16,086 nt of DNA from an uncultured Caryophanales bacterium. GTDB lineage: Bacteria; Bacillota_I; Bacilli_A; RF39; UBA660. Location: contig CAMVPJ010000023.1 of assembly GCA_947169395.1 (NCBI GenBank), positions 1-16,086 of the forward strand, written 5' to 3'. The notes beneath the pieces are model-generated. The model had not been told where the DNA came from, did not search any database, and saw only the letters and a list, made by a program, of their open reading frames with translations. The position numbers were made by a program, and so were the translations under genes. Shown here in pieces: positions 5,082 to 12,546 of the stretch (the first letter of the stretch is position 1; every line of letters begins with the position of its first letter).

Positions 5082-7133
5082 ATGAAGAAGATATCTAATT
5101 ATATAGTTAATCATTCTAAATTAATATTAATTATTGGTTTATTCTTACTTATACCTGCTTTATATGGATATATTAATACTAGAATTAATTATGATATTTT
5201 AGTTTATTTACCTGATAGTGTAGATACTATTAAAGGTGAAAATATATTAACTGATGAGTTTGGTTTAGGTAGTTATGCTTTTGTAATTATTGATGATAAT
5301 ACTAATAAAGATATTATTGATTTAGAAAATGAATTTAAAAAGGTAGATGGGGTTAATAAAGTTATTAGTGTATATGATTTATTAGATAGTGGTATACCTA
5401 AAAGTATGTTACCAAAGGATATAGAAAATAAATTATATAAAGATAATGAAACTATTATTATGGTTACTTTTAATGGTTCTACATCAGAAGATGAAACTAT
5501 TAATTCTGTTAGAGAATTAAGACAAATAGTAGAAGGAGATACTATTAGTTCTATGACTGCTATGGTAGTTGATACTATGGATTTAGCTAATCAAGAAATA
5601 GTTACTTATGTTGTTATAGCAGTTATATTATGTTTAATAGTTTTATTAATAGCAACTGATTCTTATATAGTACCTATATTCTTATTATTAAATATAGGTA
5701 TAGCAATTATATATAATTTAGGATCTAATATATTCTTAGGTCAAATTAGTTATATTACTAAAGCTATTACTGCTATATTACAACTTGGTGTTACTACTGA
5801 TTTTTCTATATTCTTATATAATACATATGAATTAGAAAAGAAGAATAATAAAGATCATAAGAAAGCTATGAGTAAAGCAATTATTAGTACTTTTAATTCA
5901 GTACTTGGATCATCTCTTACTACTATAGCTGGTTTCTTAGCATTATGTACTATGTCTTTAACACTTGGTAAAGATATTGGTATAGTTATGGCTAAAGGAG
6001 TATTATGTGGAGTAGTTACTGTACTTACTATATTTCCTGCTTTAATATTATTATTTGATAATATTATTGATAAAACTAAACATAAGAGATTATTACCTGA
6101 ATTTAAGTTTATTCAAAACTTTGCTTTAAATAATAAAGTATTAATAATAGTATTATTCTTAATATTATTAATACCAGCATATTATGGTAATAAGAATTAT
6201 GATGTTTATTATAAGTTAGATGAATCATTACCTAAAACATTAGATTTTAATGTTGCGAATAATAAACTTGCTAAAGACTTTAATATTGTTTCTCCTGAAA
6301 TAATATTAATTAATAAAGATATAAAGAAGAATGATTTAAAAGAATTAAGTAATAAATTAAGAGAAGTAGATGGAGTAGACTTAGTAATGAATTTAGGAGA
6401 AATTACTGATAATGGTTTAATTAGTATATTACCTGATGATTTTAATAAATTATTAAATAATGATAAATATAATTTAATATTATTAAATTCTACTTATGAA
6501 ATAGCATCTGATAAATTAAATAATCAAATAGATGAGGTTAATAATATAGTTAAAAAATATGATAAAGATTCTATTGTTGCTGGAGAAGGTGCTTTAATGA
6601 AAGACTTGGTTAGAATAGCAGATCATGATTTTAAAGCGGTTAATTATTCTTCTACAATAGTTATATTTATTATTATGTTATTTGTACTTAAATCACTTGG
6701 TTTACCTATAATCTTAATAATAGCTATTGAATTTGCAATATTTATGAATATGGCATTTGCTTATTTTACTGGTACAAGTTTACCATTTATATCATCTATA
6801 GTAGTTGGAACAATACAGTTAGGAGCAACAATAGATTATGCAATACTTATGTCTAATAGATATCTAGAACAAAGAAAAGATAAAGATAGTTATAATGCTA
6901 TGAAAGAGACATTAAAAATAGTTACACCATCTATTATTACATCAGCATTATGTTTCTTTGCTGCAACTATAGGAGTAGGTTTATATACTAAAATAGATAT
7001 GATTGGTTCTATTTGTAATTTACTTGCTAGAGGTTCAATTATTTCAATGTTAGTAGTTTTATTAATTTTACCAACACTTATAATGGTATTTGATAAATTA
7101 ATATTAAAGACTACTAGGGGAGGTTTAAAATGA
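5082..7133 (+). CDS. MMPL/RND family exporter
   Basis: A 683-residue integral membrane transporter with the duplicated RND topology: TM1 (about 12-30), extracytoplasmic loop 1 (about 35-170), TM2-6 (about 172-325), TM7 (about 350-367), loop 2 (about 370-520), and TM8-12 (about 522-672). The membrane motifs GVTTDFSIFLYNTYE (Asp240) and GATIDYAILMSNRY (Asp585-Tyr586) match the two symmetric MMPL Asp positions used for proton coupling in this family. Length fits the short Gram-positive MMPL group. It shares an ATGA overlap with the next gene, so the two are co-translated. The divergent TetR repressor and operator suggest inducible export of a hydrophobic or amphipathic compound. A comparable divergent layout is the staphylococcal FarR/FarE fatty-acid efflux pair. 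The substrate here is unknown. Confidence 0.92.
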   Translation: MKKISNYIVNHSKLILIIGLFLLIPALYGYINTRINYDILVYLPDSVDTIKGENILTDEFGLGSYAFVIIDDNTNKDIIDLENEFKKVDGVNKVISVYDLLDSGIPKSMLPKDIENKLYKDNETIIMVTFNGSTSEDETINSVRELRQIVEGDTISSMTAMVVDTMDLANQEIVTYVVIAVILCLIVLLIATDSYIVPIFLLLNIGIAIIYNLGSNIFLGQISYITKAITAILQLGVTTDFSIFLYNTYELEKKNNKDHKKAMSKAIISTFNSVLGSSLTTIAGFLALCTMSLTLGKDIGIVMAKGVLCGVVTVLTIFPALILLFDNIIDKTKHKRLLPEFKFIQNFALNNKVLIIVLFLILLIPAYYGNKNYDVYYKLDESLPKTLDFNVANNKLAKDFNIVSPEIILINKDIKKNDLKELSNKLREVDGVDLVMNLGEITDNGLISILPDDFNKLLNNDKYNLILLNSTYEIASDKLNNQIDEVNNIVKKYDKDSIVAGEGALMKDLVRIADHDFKAVNYSSTIVIFIIMLFVLKSLGLPIILIIAIEFAIFMNMAFAYFTGTSLPFISSIVVGTIQLGATIDYAILMSNRYLEQRKDKDSYNAMKETLKIVTPSIITSALCFFAATIGVGLYTKIDMIGSICNLLARGSIISMLVVLLILPTLIMVFDKLILKTTRGGLK

Positions 7134-8743
7134 AAAATATATATAAAATAATATTATTAGTAATAAGTATTTTATTACCAATAAATACATTTGCTTATGA
7201 AAAAGAAGAAGTAGTATTTACTACATTAAATAGTAATGGAGAAGTAATAGAAAATATAGTTAATAATCATTTAAAATATACTTCTAAAGAAGAAATAGAA
7301 GATTATACAATACTTAATAATATAATTAATATTTCTGGTAAAGAGAAATTAAATTTAAAAGATAATAAATTAACTTTTAAAACTAATGGTAAAGATATTA
7401 CTTATCAAGGTACTACTAATAAGGAATTACCTATTAGTGTTAATATTAAGTATTATTTAAATGGAGAAGAAATAAGTCATAAGGATTTAATTAATAAGAG
7501 TGGTAATGTTAGAATAGAATTATTATTAAATAATAATTCATATAATGATAAATATAATATGAATAATCCATTTGTTGTTACTAGTGTATTAATGTTAAAT
7601 AGTAATAATTCTAATATTAATATTAATAATGGTAAAGTAGTTAATACTGGTACTAGAAATGTAGCAGTAGGTATAGCAACTCCTGGATTATATAATGATT
7701 TAGATATATCTGAATTAAAAGATATGAATAATATTACTATTAGTTTTGATACTGATAAATATAAAGATATAGATATTTATTTAGTAGCAACTCCTAAAGT
7801 ATTAAGTGATACTGATTTAAGTATATTTAATAGATTAGATAATTTATCTAATTCTATGAATGAATTAAGTAATGGAGTTAATCAATTAGTAGATGGATCT
7901 AATAAATTAGTAGATGGTAGTTTATTATTAAGTGATAAATTAAATGAAGCAGTAGAAGGATCTAAAAAGATTAGTAATGGTCTTGATGAGATTAATAATA
8001 ATATTGGTTCTATTTCTAATATGAGTACTTTAGTTAATACTTTATATTCTAAGTATCAAGAAAATACTTATCTTCTTAATAAGATTAATGATGGTAGTAT
8101 GAAAACTGAAATAGAAGAGGGTATTAAGAGTGCTAATAATGGATTAAATGATTTACTAGAGAAAAAAGCATTATATGAAACACTTAATAATTTAGTTAAT
8201 GCTGGAGTAGAATTACCTGAAGATAAATTAGCTATTTATAATCAATTAAGTTCTAATATAGATTCTATTAATTATGGAATAGAAGAATATAAGACTGGTA
8301 TTAATACTGCTCAAGAACAATTAAATAATTTACCTACAAGTGCTGCTATGTTAACTGGTTCTAATCAAACTATAGAGATGATTTTAAAAAGTATTTTAGG
8401 TATTAATTCTATGGATAATGCTAGTTATGCAATAGAAGTATTTAATAATAATATTAATAACTTGGTAGGTGGAATAAATACTTTAGATGAAGGAAGTAAT
8501 AGTTTATCTACTGGTTTAGGTGAATTAAGTAATGGTGTTAAGGCATTAAATGAAGGTAGTGTATTACTAAGAGATGGAATAGTTAAATTAAATAATGAGG
8601 GTATTTCTAAATTAACTAGTGTTACTAATAAGATTAATAATTATAAATATAGAGTTAAATCTTTAGTTAATATGTCTAAAGAATATAATGGATATTCTAC
8701 TAATAATAGTAGTGATACAATGTTTATTTATAAAGTAAAATAA
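7130..8743 (+). CDS. Secreted heptad-rich partner of the MMPL exporter (YhgE-like repeats)
   Basis: A 537-residue protein. An N-terminal signal peptide (KIILLVISILLPINTFA, likely cleavage near residue 22) precedes an Asn-rich beta-like domain (about 25-225) and a long helical region (about 230-510). That region holds two blocks of repeated L-x-x-G-x-x-x-L units, for example LSNGVNQLVDGSNKLVDG and LSTGLGELSNGVKALNEG. These Gly-containing heptad-like repeats resemble the extracytoplasmic part of YhgE/Pip-type proteins. No C-terminal anchor is visible. The start overlaps the transporter stop (ATGA, 7130-7133) and has a strong GGGGAGG site 6 nt upstream. It probably extends the exporter outside the membrane, as accessory or adaptor proteins do in such operons. 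This is inferred from context, and I do not recognise the full-length family. Confidence 0.8.
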   Translation: MKNIYKIILLVISILLPINTFAYEKEEVVFTTLNSNGEVIENIVNNHLKYTSKEEIEDYTILNNIINISGKEKLNLKDNKLTFKTNGKDITYQGTTNKELPISVNIKYYLNGEEISHKDLINKSGNVRIELLLNNNSYNDKYNMNNPFVVTSVLMLNSNNSNININNGKVVNTGTRNVAVGIATPGLYNDLDISELKDMNNITISFDTDKYKDIDIYLVATPKVLSDTDLSIFNRLDNLSNSMNELSNGVNQLVDGSNKLVDGSLLLSDKLNEAVEGSKKISNGLDEINNNIGSISNMSTLVNTLYSKYQENTYLLNKINDGSMKTEIEEGIKSANNGLNDLLEKKALYETLNNLVNAGVELPEDKLAIYNQLSSNIDSINYGIEEYKTGINTAQEQLNNLPTSAAMLTGSNQTIEMILKSILGINSMDNASYAIEVFNNNINNLVGGINTLDEGSNSLSTGLGELSNGVKALNEGSVLLRDGIVKLNNEGISKLTSVTNKINNYKYRVKSLVNMSKEYNGYSTNNSSDTMFIYKVK

Positions 8744-8767
8744 GACAAACAAAGTTTGTCTTTTTTT
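8742..8767 (+). terminator. Intrinsic terminator of the MMPL operon
   Basis: AAGACAAAC (8742-8750) pairs with GTTTGTCTT (8754-8762) around AAA. Seven T follow from 8761, and the stem overlaps the stop codon of the secreted protein gene. Confidence 0.88.
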
Positions 8768-8782
8768 ATTAAATCTATTTAC

Positions 8783-8809
8783 TTGTATTAACTTATATGT
8801 TAATATAGT
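8783..8809 (+). promoter_or_regulatory. Toxin-antitoxin promoter with inverted-repeat operator candidate
   Basis: TTGTAT (8783-8788) and TATAGT (8804-8809) are 15 nt apart. The region between holds TATTAAC (8786-8792) and GTTAATA (8799-8805), exact inverted repeats 6 nt apart, covering the space between the two promoter elements. This suits autorepression by the HTH antitoxin encoded in the operon. The short spacer makes the promoter itself only moderately convincing. Confidence 0.5.
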
Positions 8810-8824
8810 CTCAAGGAGAAGATA

Positions 8825-9160
8825 ATGGAGATTATACATACTAAAAGTTTTGATTCTTCTTTAAAAAAATTAAAGAGACATCATTTGGAATATGACAATT
8901 TATTTAAGATTTTAGATATTATTGAAAACGTTGATGACTTTAAGCAACTATGTAATTTGCCTCAGGTATCTATGTATGGATTTGAAAGACTTAAACATGA
9001 TAAAAATGATTTTTATTCTTTTAATCCTAAAAAGACTGGAGGTAAGATTAGATTAATTGTTAAGCCTAAAGAAGAAAATGTTGTTGAAATATTTCTTATT
9101 GATATTAGTTTTGATCATTATTTAGATTTTAATCCAAAGAGGGTGATTTATTATGAGTGA
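8825..9160 (+). CDS. RelE/HigB-like toxin of a type II toxin-antitoxin module
   Basis: A 111-residue basic protein with a RelE/ParE-superfamily pattern. It opens with MEIIHTKSFDSSLKKLKRHH (first strand, then a Lys/Arg-rich helix). A mid segment, YGFERLKHDKNDFYSFNPKKTGGKIRLIVKP, contains the GKIRLIV strand typical of RelE-fold ribonucleases. Strand VEIFLIDISFDHYLDF precedes the C-terminus. Toxins of this superfamily cleave mRNA on or off the ribosome. The catalytic residues cannot be fixed by eye, so activity is inferred. AAGGAG lies 6 nt before the ATG. The last 8 nt overlap the next gene, so toxin and antitoxin are translationally coupled, in toxin-first order as in higBA. Confidence 0.75.
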   Translation: MEIIHTKSFDSSLKKLKRHHLEYDNLFKILDIIENVDDFKQLCNLPQVSMYGFERLKHDKNDFYSFNPKKTGGKIRLIVKPKEENVVEIFLIDISFDHYLDFNPKRVIYYE

Positions 9161-10184
9161 AAGATTAAATAAATTTGGAGAAGAGTTGGGTGAATTATTA
9201 GATTTTCAAAATATAAGTATTCAAGAATATTCTGAAAGAATAGGTACTACTCCTAAAAATTTAATTGATATTATAAGTGGGAAAGTATCTTTATCTTTTA
9301 ATCTCATATGTAATATTTCTTTTGTATCTGATATTCCTGTTAACTATATTTCTAATGTAGAAGAGAATTTTAAAATAGATAATAATATTAATAAGTATTT
9401 AAATAGTAATAATATTACTATTCGTAAATTTATAAATAATTATCATTATAAAGATTTAGGTAAATTGTATAATATTAAGTTTAAAAATGATTTAAATGAC
9501 TATAGTATTGCTAGAAGTATATTAAAGTATTTGAGAATTACTAATCCAGAACAAATATATAAAGAAAATAATTCTATATTTTATAAAAGTAAAAATGATA
9601 AACCAGAATTACTTGCTTTATGGTTAGAACATTGTTATAGAACAGTGAAAGATCAAAAACTTGAAATATATAATAAAGATAATATTGAAAAAATAGTTTC
9701 TTTTATTAAAGAAGAAGCTAGAAATTACAGATTTGATAAAGATAGATTAATTAAAGAATTTAATAAGAATGGTATTTTTCTTGCAATTGAAGAGGATATA
9801 AAAGGTTCTAAAATTAGAGGTGCATTTAGAGTATTAAATAATAAACCAGCAATATATATTACTCCTAAATATAATAGATATGCTGATATATATTTTGCAA
9901 TACTTCATGAATTGGCTCATTGTAAAAGTGACTTTAATAGAGCTAAGAGTGGTAGTATTATTAGTTTAGAAAATGATATATCAAATGAAGATTATGAAGT
10001 TAGAGCAGATAATACTGCGTTTAGTTGGATGGTAAGTGATAAAGAATATAATAAAATAGTGAAGTCTAAAAATTATGATAATAATAATGAAGTAAGATGC
10101 TTTTTAGCTTATAGACTTGCTAATGATAAATATATTAAGTATGATTCTTTTTATTATCAAAATAATAATAAACTAATTAATTAG
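9153..10184 (+). CDS. HTH plus ImmA/IrrE metallopeptidase antitoxin-like protein
   Basis: A 343-residue fusion. Residues about 1-70 form an XRE/Cro-type helix-turn-helix (ISIQEYSERIGTTPKNLIDIISGKVSLSFNLICNIS). Residues about 200-320 form an ImmA/IrrE-type metallopeptidase with HELAH (His252, Glu253, His256) and a downstream acidic zinc-ligand candidate, Glu282 in YEVRADNTAF. The middle links the two domains. Family knowledge: ImmA/IrrE peptidases cleave partner repressors or toxins, and HTH-ImmA fusions occur as antitoxins. Here the fusion overlaps the RelE-like toxin gene by 8 nt, which supports an antitoxin role that could neutralise, autorepress and possibly proteolyse. The ATG at 9153 has GAGGGTGAT upstream within the toxin gene. 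An unknown 109-residue protein follows directly. Confidence 0.85.
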   Translation: MSERLNKFGEELGELLDFQNISIQEYSERIGTTPKNLIDIISGKVSLSFNLICNISFVSDIPVNYISNVEENFKIDNNINKYLNSNNITIRKFINNYHYKDLGKLYNIKFKNDLNDYSIARSILKYLRITNPEQIYKENNSIFYKSKNDKPELLALWLEHCYRTVKDQKLEIYNKDNIEKIVSFIKEEARNYRFDKDRLIKEFNKNGIFLAIEEDIKGSKIRGAFRVLNNKPAIYITPKYNRYADIYFAILHELAHCKSDFNRAKSGSIISLENDISNEDYEVRADNTAFSWMVSDKEYNKIVKSKNYDNNNEVRCFLAYRLANDKYIKYDSFYYQNNNKLIN

Positions 10185-10514
10185 GTGGATAATATTGATC
10201 ATATTATTATTTTAGGAAAAGAGTTAAATGAATTATGTAATAGTGAATTAAAAAGATTAAATAGAGTAGTTAATAATACTATTAAAAGTAATATTAGAGA
10301 TGAAGATTATCTTAGTCATTTATTTGATCAATTACTTAATTTAATGTTTAGTGATACTAATAAACTAATAAAGATATATTATAAATTACTTAATTATGTT
10401 AGTACATTTAATATAGAACTTAGTGATGATTATGAAATGTTTTTCTTAGAATATTTTGAACTTACTAGGGAAGATGTTAATAAAGTATTGAAGAAAAGTA
10501 ATAATAAAAAATAG
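10185..10514 (+). CDS. Small helical protein of unknown function, third gene of the toxin operon
   Basis: I do not recognise this 109-residue protein. It looks entirely helical and charged, without membrane segments or cysteine clusters beyond one Cys, and ends in a Lys/Asn-rich tail. Reading frame and codon use match neighbouring genes, so it is probably real. It follows the antitoxin stop with no gap: TAG at 10182-10184, then GTG at 10185. That GTG lies inside the ribosome binding site AGGTGG (10183-10188), while the codon at the usual distance, 5 nt on, is ATT (10194, giving (M)DHIIILGKELNEL). The other nearby candidate, TTG at 10195, is out of frame and soon stops. GTG 10185 is given as the conventional start, with AUU at 10194 as a serious alternative. 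Position suggests a third toxin-antitoxin component or a passenger. Confidence 0.6.
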   Translation: MDNIDHIIILGKELNELCNSELKRLNRVVNNTIKSNIRDEDYLSHLFDQLLNLMFSDTNKLIKIYYKLLNYVSTFNIELSDDYEMFFLEYFELTREDVNKVLKKSNNKK

Positions 10515-10526
10515 TTAAAAATAGTA

Positions 10527-10555
10527 TTGATTATATAAAACATATGTACTATAAT
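10527..10555 (+). promoter_or_regulatory. Promoter of unassigned structured RNA
   Basis: TTGATT (10527-10532), a 17-nt spacer and consensus TATAAT (10550-10555) predict an RNA start near 10562. No open reading frame with a ribosome binding site follows within the next 180 nt. Confidence 0.7.
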
Positions 10556-10561
10556 AATTAT

Positions 10562-10691
10562 ATTATTAATTTACTTGCCATGTGTTAATATGACAATTTG
10601 GGATGCTAAGGTTTATTTACTTAGGGCAAGGAGTAAATTTGCACGCTGCGGGATATACTTCCTATGAGGGGAGGTATATCCCTTTTTTTTT
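10562..10691 (+). ncRNA. Candidate structured noncoding RNA of unknown class
   Basis: About 130 nt lie between a good promoter and a strong terminator, with G+C content visibly above the surroundings. A fold can be drawn by hand. P1 pairs AATTTACTTGCC (10568-10579) with GGCAAG (10625-10630) and TAAATT (10634-10639), bulging GAG. Inside it are hairpin A, TGTTA-ATA-TGACA (10583-10595, one G-U), and hairpin B, CTAAG (10606-10610) with CTTAG (10620-10624). The 3' side of hairpin B directly abuts P1, allowing coaxial stacking. A competing hairpin, ATTTACT (10614-10620) with AGTAAAT (10632-10638), uses part of the same bases. A free stretch, TTGCACGCTGC, precedes the terminator. It matches no riboswitch or RNA class I can recall. 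It could be a small RNA gene or the attenuated leader of dinD, whose start lies 58 nt after the T run. Confidence 0.6.
10650..10691 (+). terminator. Strong terminator of the structured RNA
   Basis: GGGATATACTTCC (10650-10662) pairs with GGAGGTATATCCC (10670-10682) as a 13-bp stem with one G-U pair, loop TATGAGG, followed by nine T (10683-10691). It is the strongest intrinsic terminator in the window. Confidence 0.93.
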
Positions 10692-10749
10692 AGGAGTTGA
10701 TGATTATAATTAGCAAGTTAATTAATAATAAAAGAAAGGAGATATTTAT

Positions 10750-11574
10750 TTGAAAAACGAAATTAAAAAAAATAATAATGAAATGTTTGAAAACATAAAG
10801 CATATAGATGAAACTGGTGAAGAGTATTGGCTTGCGCGTGAATTACAAAAATTACTTGAATATAGGGAATGGAGAAATTTTGAAGTAGTCATTAATAAAG
10901 CAATAAATGCTTGTTTATTAAGTAGATTAAATATTACTGACCATTTTGTTGAGACCAACAAAAAGGTTAGAACTGGAGACTCATATAGGAAAGTTATTGA
11001 TTATAAATTATCAAGATATGCATGTTATTTAATTGCTCAAAATGGAGATAGTAGAAAAAAGGTAATTGCTTTAGCTCAAACATATTTTGCTATTCAAACA
11101 AGGAAACAAGAGTTAAGTGAGATGGAATATTCTTTACTTAGTGAAGATGATAAGAGATTGTATCAAAGGAATTTAACTAGAAAAGGTAATTATAGATTAA
11201 ATCAAACTGCTAAAAGAGCAGGAGTTAAAAATTTTGATAAGTTTCACAATTCTGGATATAGAGGATTATATGGTGGAGAAACCGCAGATGATATTGCTAG
11301 AAGAAAGGAATTAAGATATAGAGAAGATATTTTAGATAATATGTGTAGTGATGAATTAATTATTAATTTATTTAGAATATCTCAAACTAATCAAAAACTA
11401 ATAAAAGATAATATTACTGGAGAAAATAATGCTAATATTGTTCATTACAATATGGGGAAAGATATTAGAGAATTCATAAAGAGTAAAGGAGGAACTTTAC
11501 CTGAGGAGTTTCCTACTCCAAGAAAGAGTTTAAAAGAAATAGAAAAAAATAAATTATTAAGAGAGGAGAAATAA
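10750..11574 (+). CDS. dinD: DNA damage-inducible protein D (DinD)
   Basis: A 274-residue protein, a length typical of the family. The N-terminal Bro-N-like domain (about 10-110) reads EEYWLARELQKLLEYREWRNFEVVINKAINAC and KVIDYKLSRYACYLIAQNGDSRKKVIALAQTYFA. The DinD C-terminal half contains AKRAGVKNFDKFHNSGYRGLYGGETADDIARRKEL and PEEFPTPRKSLKEIEK. In Escherichia coli DinD is SOS-induced and inhibits RecA filaments; in Bacillota the role is less clear, and dinD often lies in variable defence-like loci. The start is TTG at 10750 with AAGGAGA 7 nt upstream; no in-frame ATG comes earlier. The gene ends 1 nt before the RhuM/Fic gene. No SOS box was recognised upstream. Codon use is slightly less A/T-extreme (GCG-CGT near the start), compatible with acquisition. 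Confidence 0.92.
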   Translation: MKNEIKKNNNEMFENIKHIDETGEEYWLARELQKLLEYREWRNFEVVINKAINACLLSRLNITDHFVETNKKVRTGDSYRKVIDYKLSRYACYLIAQNGDSRKKVIALAQTYFAIQTRKQELSEMEYSLLSEDDKRLYQRNLTRKGNYRLNQTAKRAGVKNFDKFHNSGYRGLYGGETADDIARRKELRYREDILDNMCSDELIINLFRISQTNQKLIKDNITGENNANIVHYNMGKDIREFIKSKGGTLPEEFPTPRKSLKEIEKNKLLREEK

Positions 11575-11575
11575 A

Positions 11576-12499
11576 ATGAAAAATGAAATTATTTTATTTG
11601 AAGATCAAGGGGTTAAATTAGAAGTTAATATGAAGGAGGAGACTGTTTGGTTAAATGCTAATCAAATGGCCGTATTATTTGATAGAGATGTAAAAACTAT
11701 TAGAAAACATATTAATAATGCTCTAAGTGAGGAATTAAATGATGAAGTGGTTGTTGCAAAATTTGCGTCTACCACTAAGCATGGTGCGATAGATGGAAAA
11801 ACTCAGACTCATGAAATGAATTATTATAATCTTGATATGATTATTAGTGTTGGATATAGAGTTAAGTCTAATAGAGGGGTTCTATTTAGAAAATGGGCTA
11901 ATAAGATATTAAAGGATTATTTAATAAAAGGATATTCTATTAATGAAGAAAGACTTAAATATTTAGAAAAGACTGTTAAATTAATAGATATTGCTTCTAG
12001 AGTAGAATCTAAAGAGATAGGAGATATTATTAAAGTAATTAATAGATATTCTAATTCTTTAGGTTTATTAGATAATTATGATCATCATAGTTTAAATGTT
12101 AAAAATGTACATGTTTCAGATGATAAAATTACATATGAACAATGTATGTATATTATTGATTCATTAAAATCTAATTTTGATAGTAATATATTTGCTTTAG
12201 AAAGAAATAAGGGATTAGAGTCAATTATTAATAATATTTATCAAACTTATGGAGGAGAAGATGTATATAAGAGCGTTGAAGAAAAGTGTGCTAATTTCTT
12301 TTATATGATTATTAAGAATCATGTATTTATAGATGGTAATAAAAGAATAGCTGCAACTTTATTTATATATATTTTATTCTTTTATAATATTTTAAATATT
12401 GATAATAATACTTTGGTTGCTTTAACTATATTAATTGCAGAATCTAATCCTAAAGAGAAAGATATATTAATTAATTTAATTATTAATTTAATATATTGA
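11576..12499 (+). CDS. RhuM-Fic/Doc fusion protein (virulence RhuM family)
   Basis: A 307-residue two-domain protein. The N-terminal RhuM region (about 5-125) holds EETVWLNANQMAVLFDRDVKTIRKHINNAL and YYNLDMIISVGYRVKSNRGVLFRKWANKILKDYLIKGY, the hallmark of RhuM. A C-terminal Fic/Doc domain (about 160-300) has HVFIDGNKRIAA (His249 to Arg257). The Lys in GNKR rather than Gly in GNGR follows Doc, which phosphorylates EF-Tu, rather than AMP-adding Fic enzymes, so kinase-like chemistry is the better guess. The substrate is unknown. Members with both domains are common in gut bacteria. The ATG is one base after the dinD stop with GAGGAG upstream, so the two are co-transcribed. Together they look like a toxin-antitoxin or phage-response unit. 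No separate Phd-like antitoxin gene is visible. Confidence 0.9.
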   Translation: MKNEIILFEDQGVKLEVNMKEETVWLNANQMAVLFDRDVKTIRKHINNALSEELNDEVVVAKFASTTKHGAIDGKTQTHEMNYYNLDMIISVGYRVKSNRGVLFRKWANKILKDYLIKGYSINEERLKYLEKTVKLIDIASRVESKEIGDIIKVINRYSNSLGLLDNYDHHSLNVKNVHVSDDKITYEQCMYIIDSLKSNFDSNIFALERNKGLESIINNIYQTYGGEDVYKSVEEKCANFFYMIIKNHVFIDGNKRIAATLFIYILFFYNILNIDNNTLVALTILIAESNPKEKDILINLIINLIY

Positions 12500-12522
12500 T
12501 ATTTATATTTATATGCTATAAT
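12496..12522 (+). promoter_or_regulatory. Extended -10 promoter of zinc-ribbon protein gene
   Basis: TGCTATAAT (12514-12522) is a perfect extended -10. TTGATA (12496-12501) overlaps the stop of the preceding gene with a 15-nt spacer. The ribosome binding site GAGAGGTG follows. Confidence 0.65.
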
Positions 12523-12546
12523 TGTTTCAATAGAGAGGTGTTTTAA

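Noticed and set aside
10562..10691. Match of the RNA to a known riboswitch (preQ1, c-di-GMP, THF, ykkC, T-box, ZTP and others considered).
   Set aside because: None of the conserved core strings of these classes that I can recall is present.
10603..10713. A 36-codon frame (ATG 10603 to TAG 10711-10713) running through the structured RNA and its terminator.
   Set aside because: It has no ribosome binding site and uses codons foreign to this window (AGG, GGG, CAC, GCG). It must also read through a 13-bp hairpin with nine T, so the RNA interpretation explains the sequence better.
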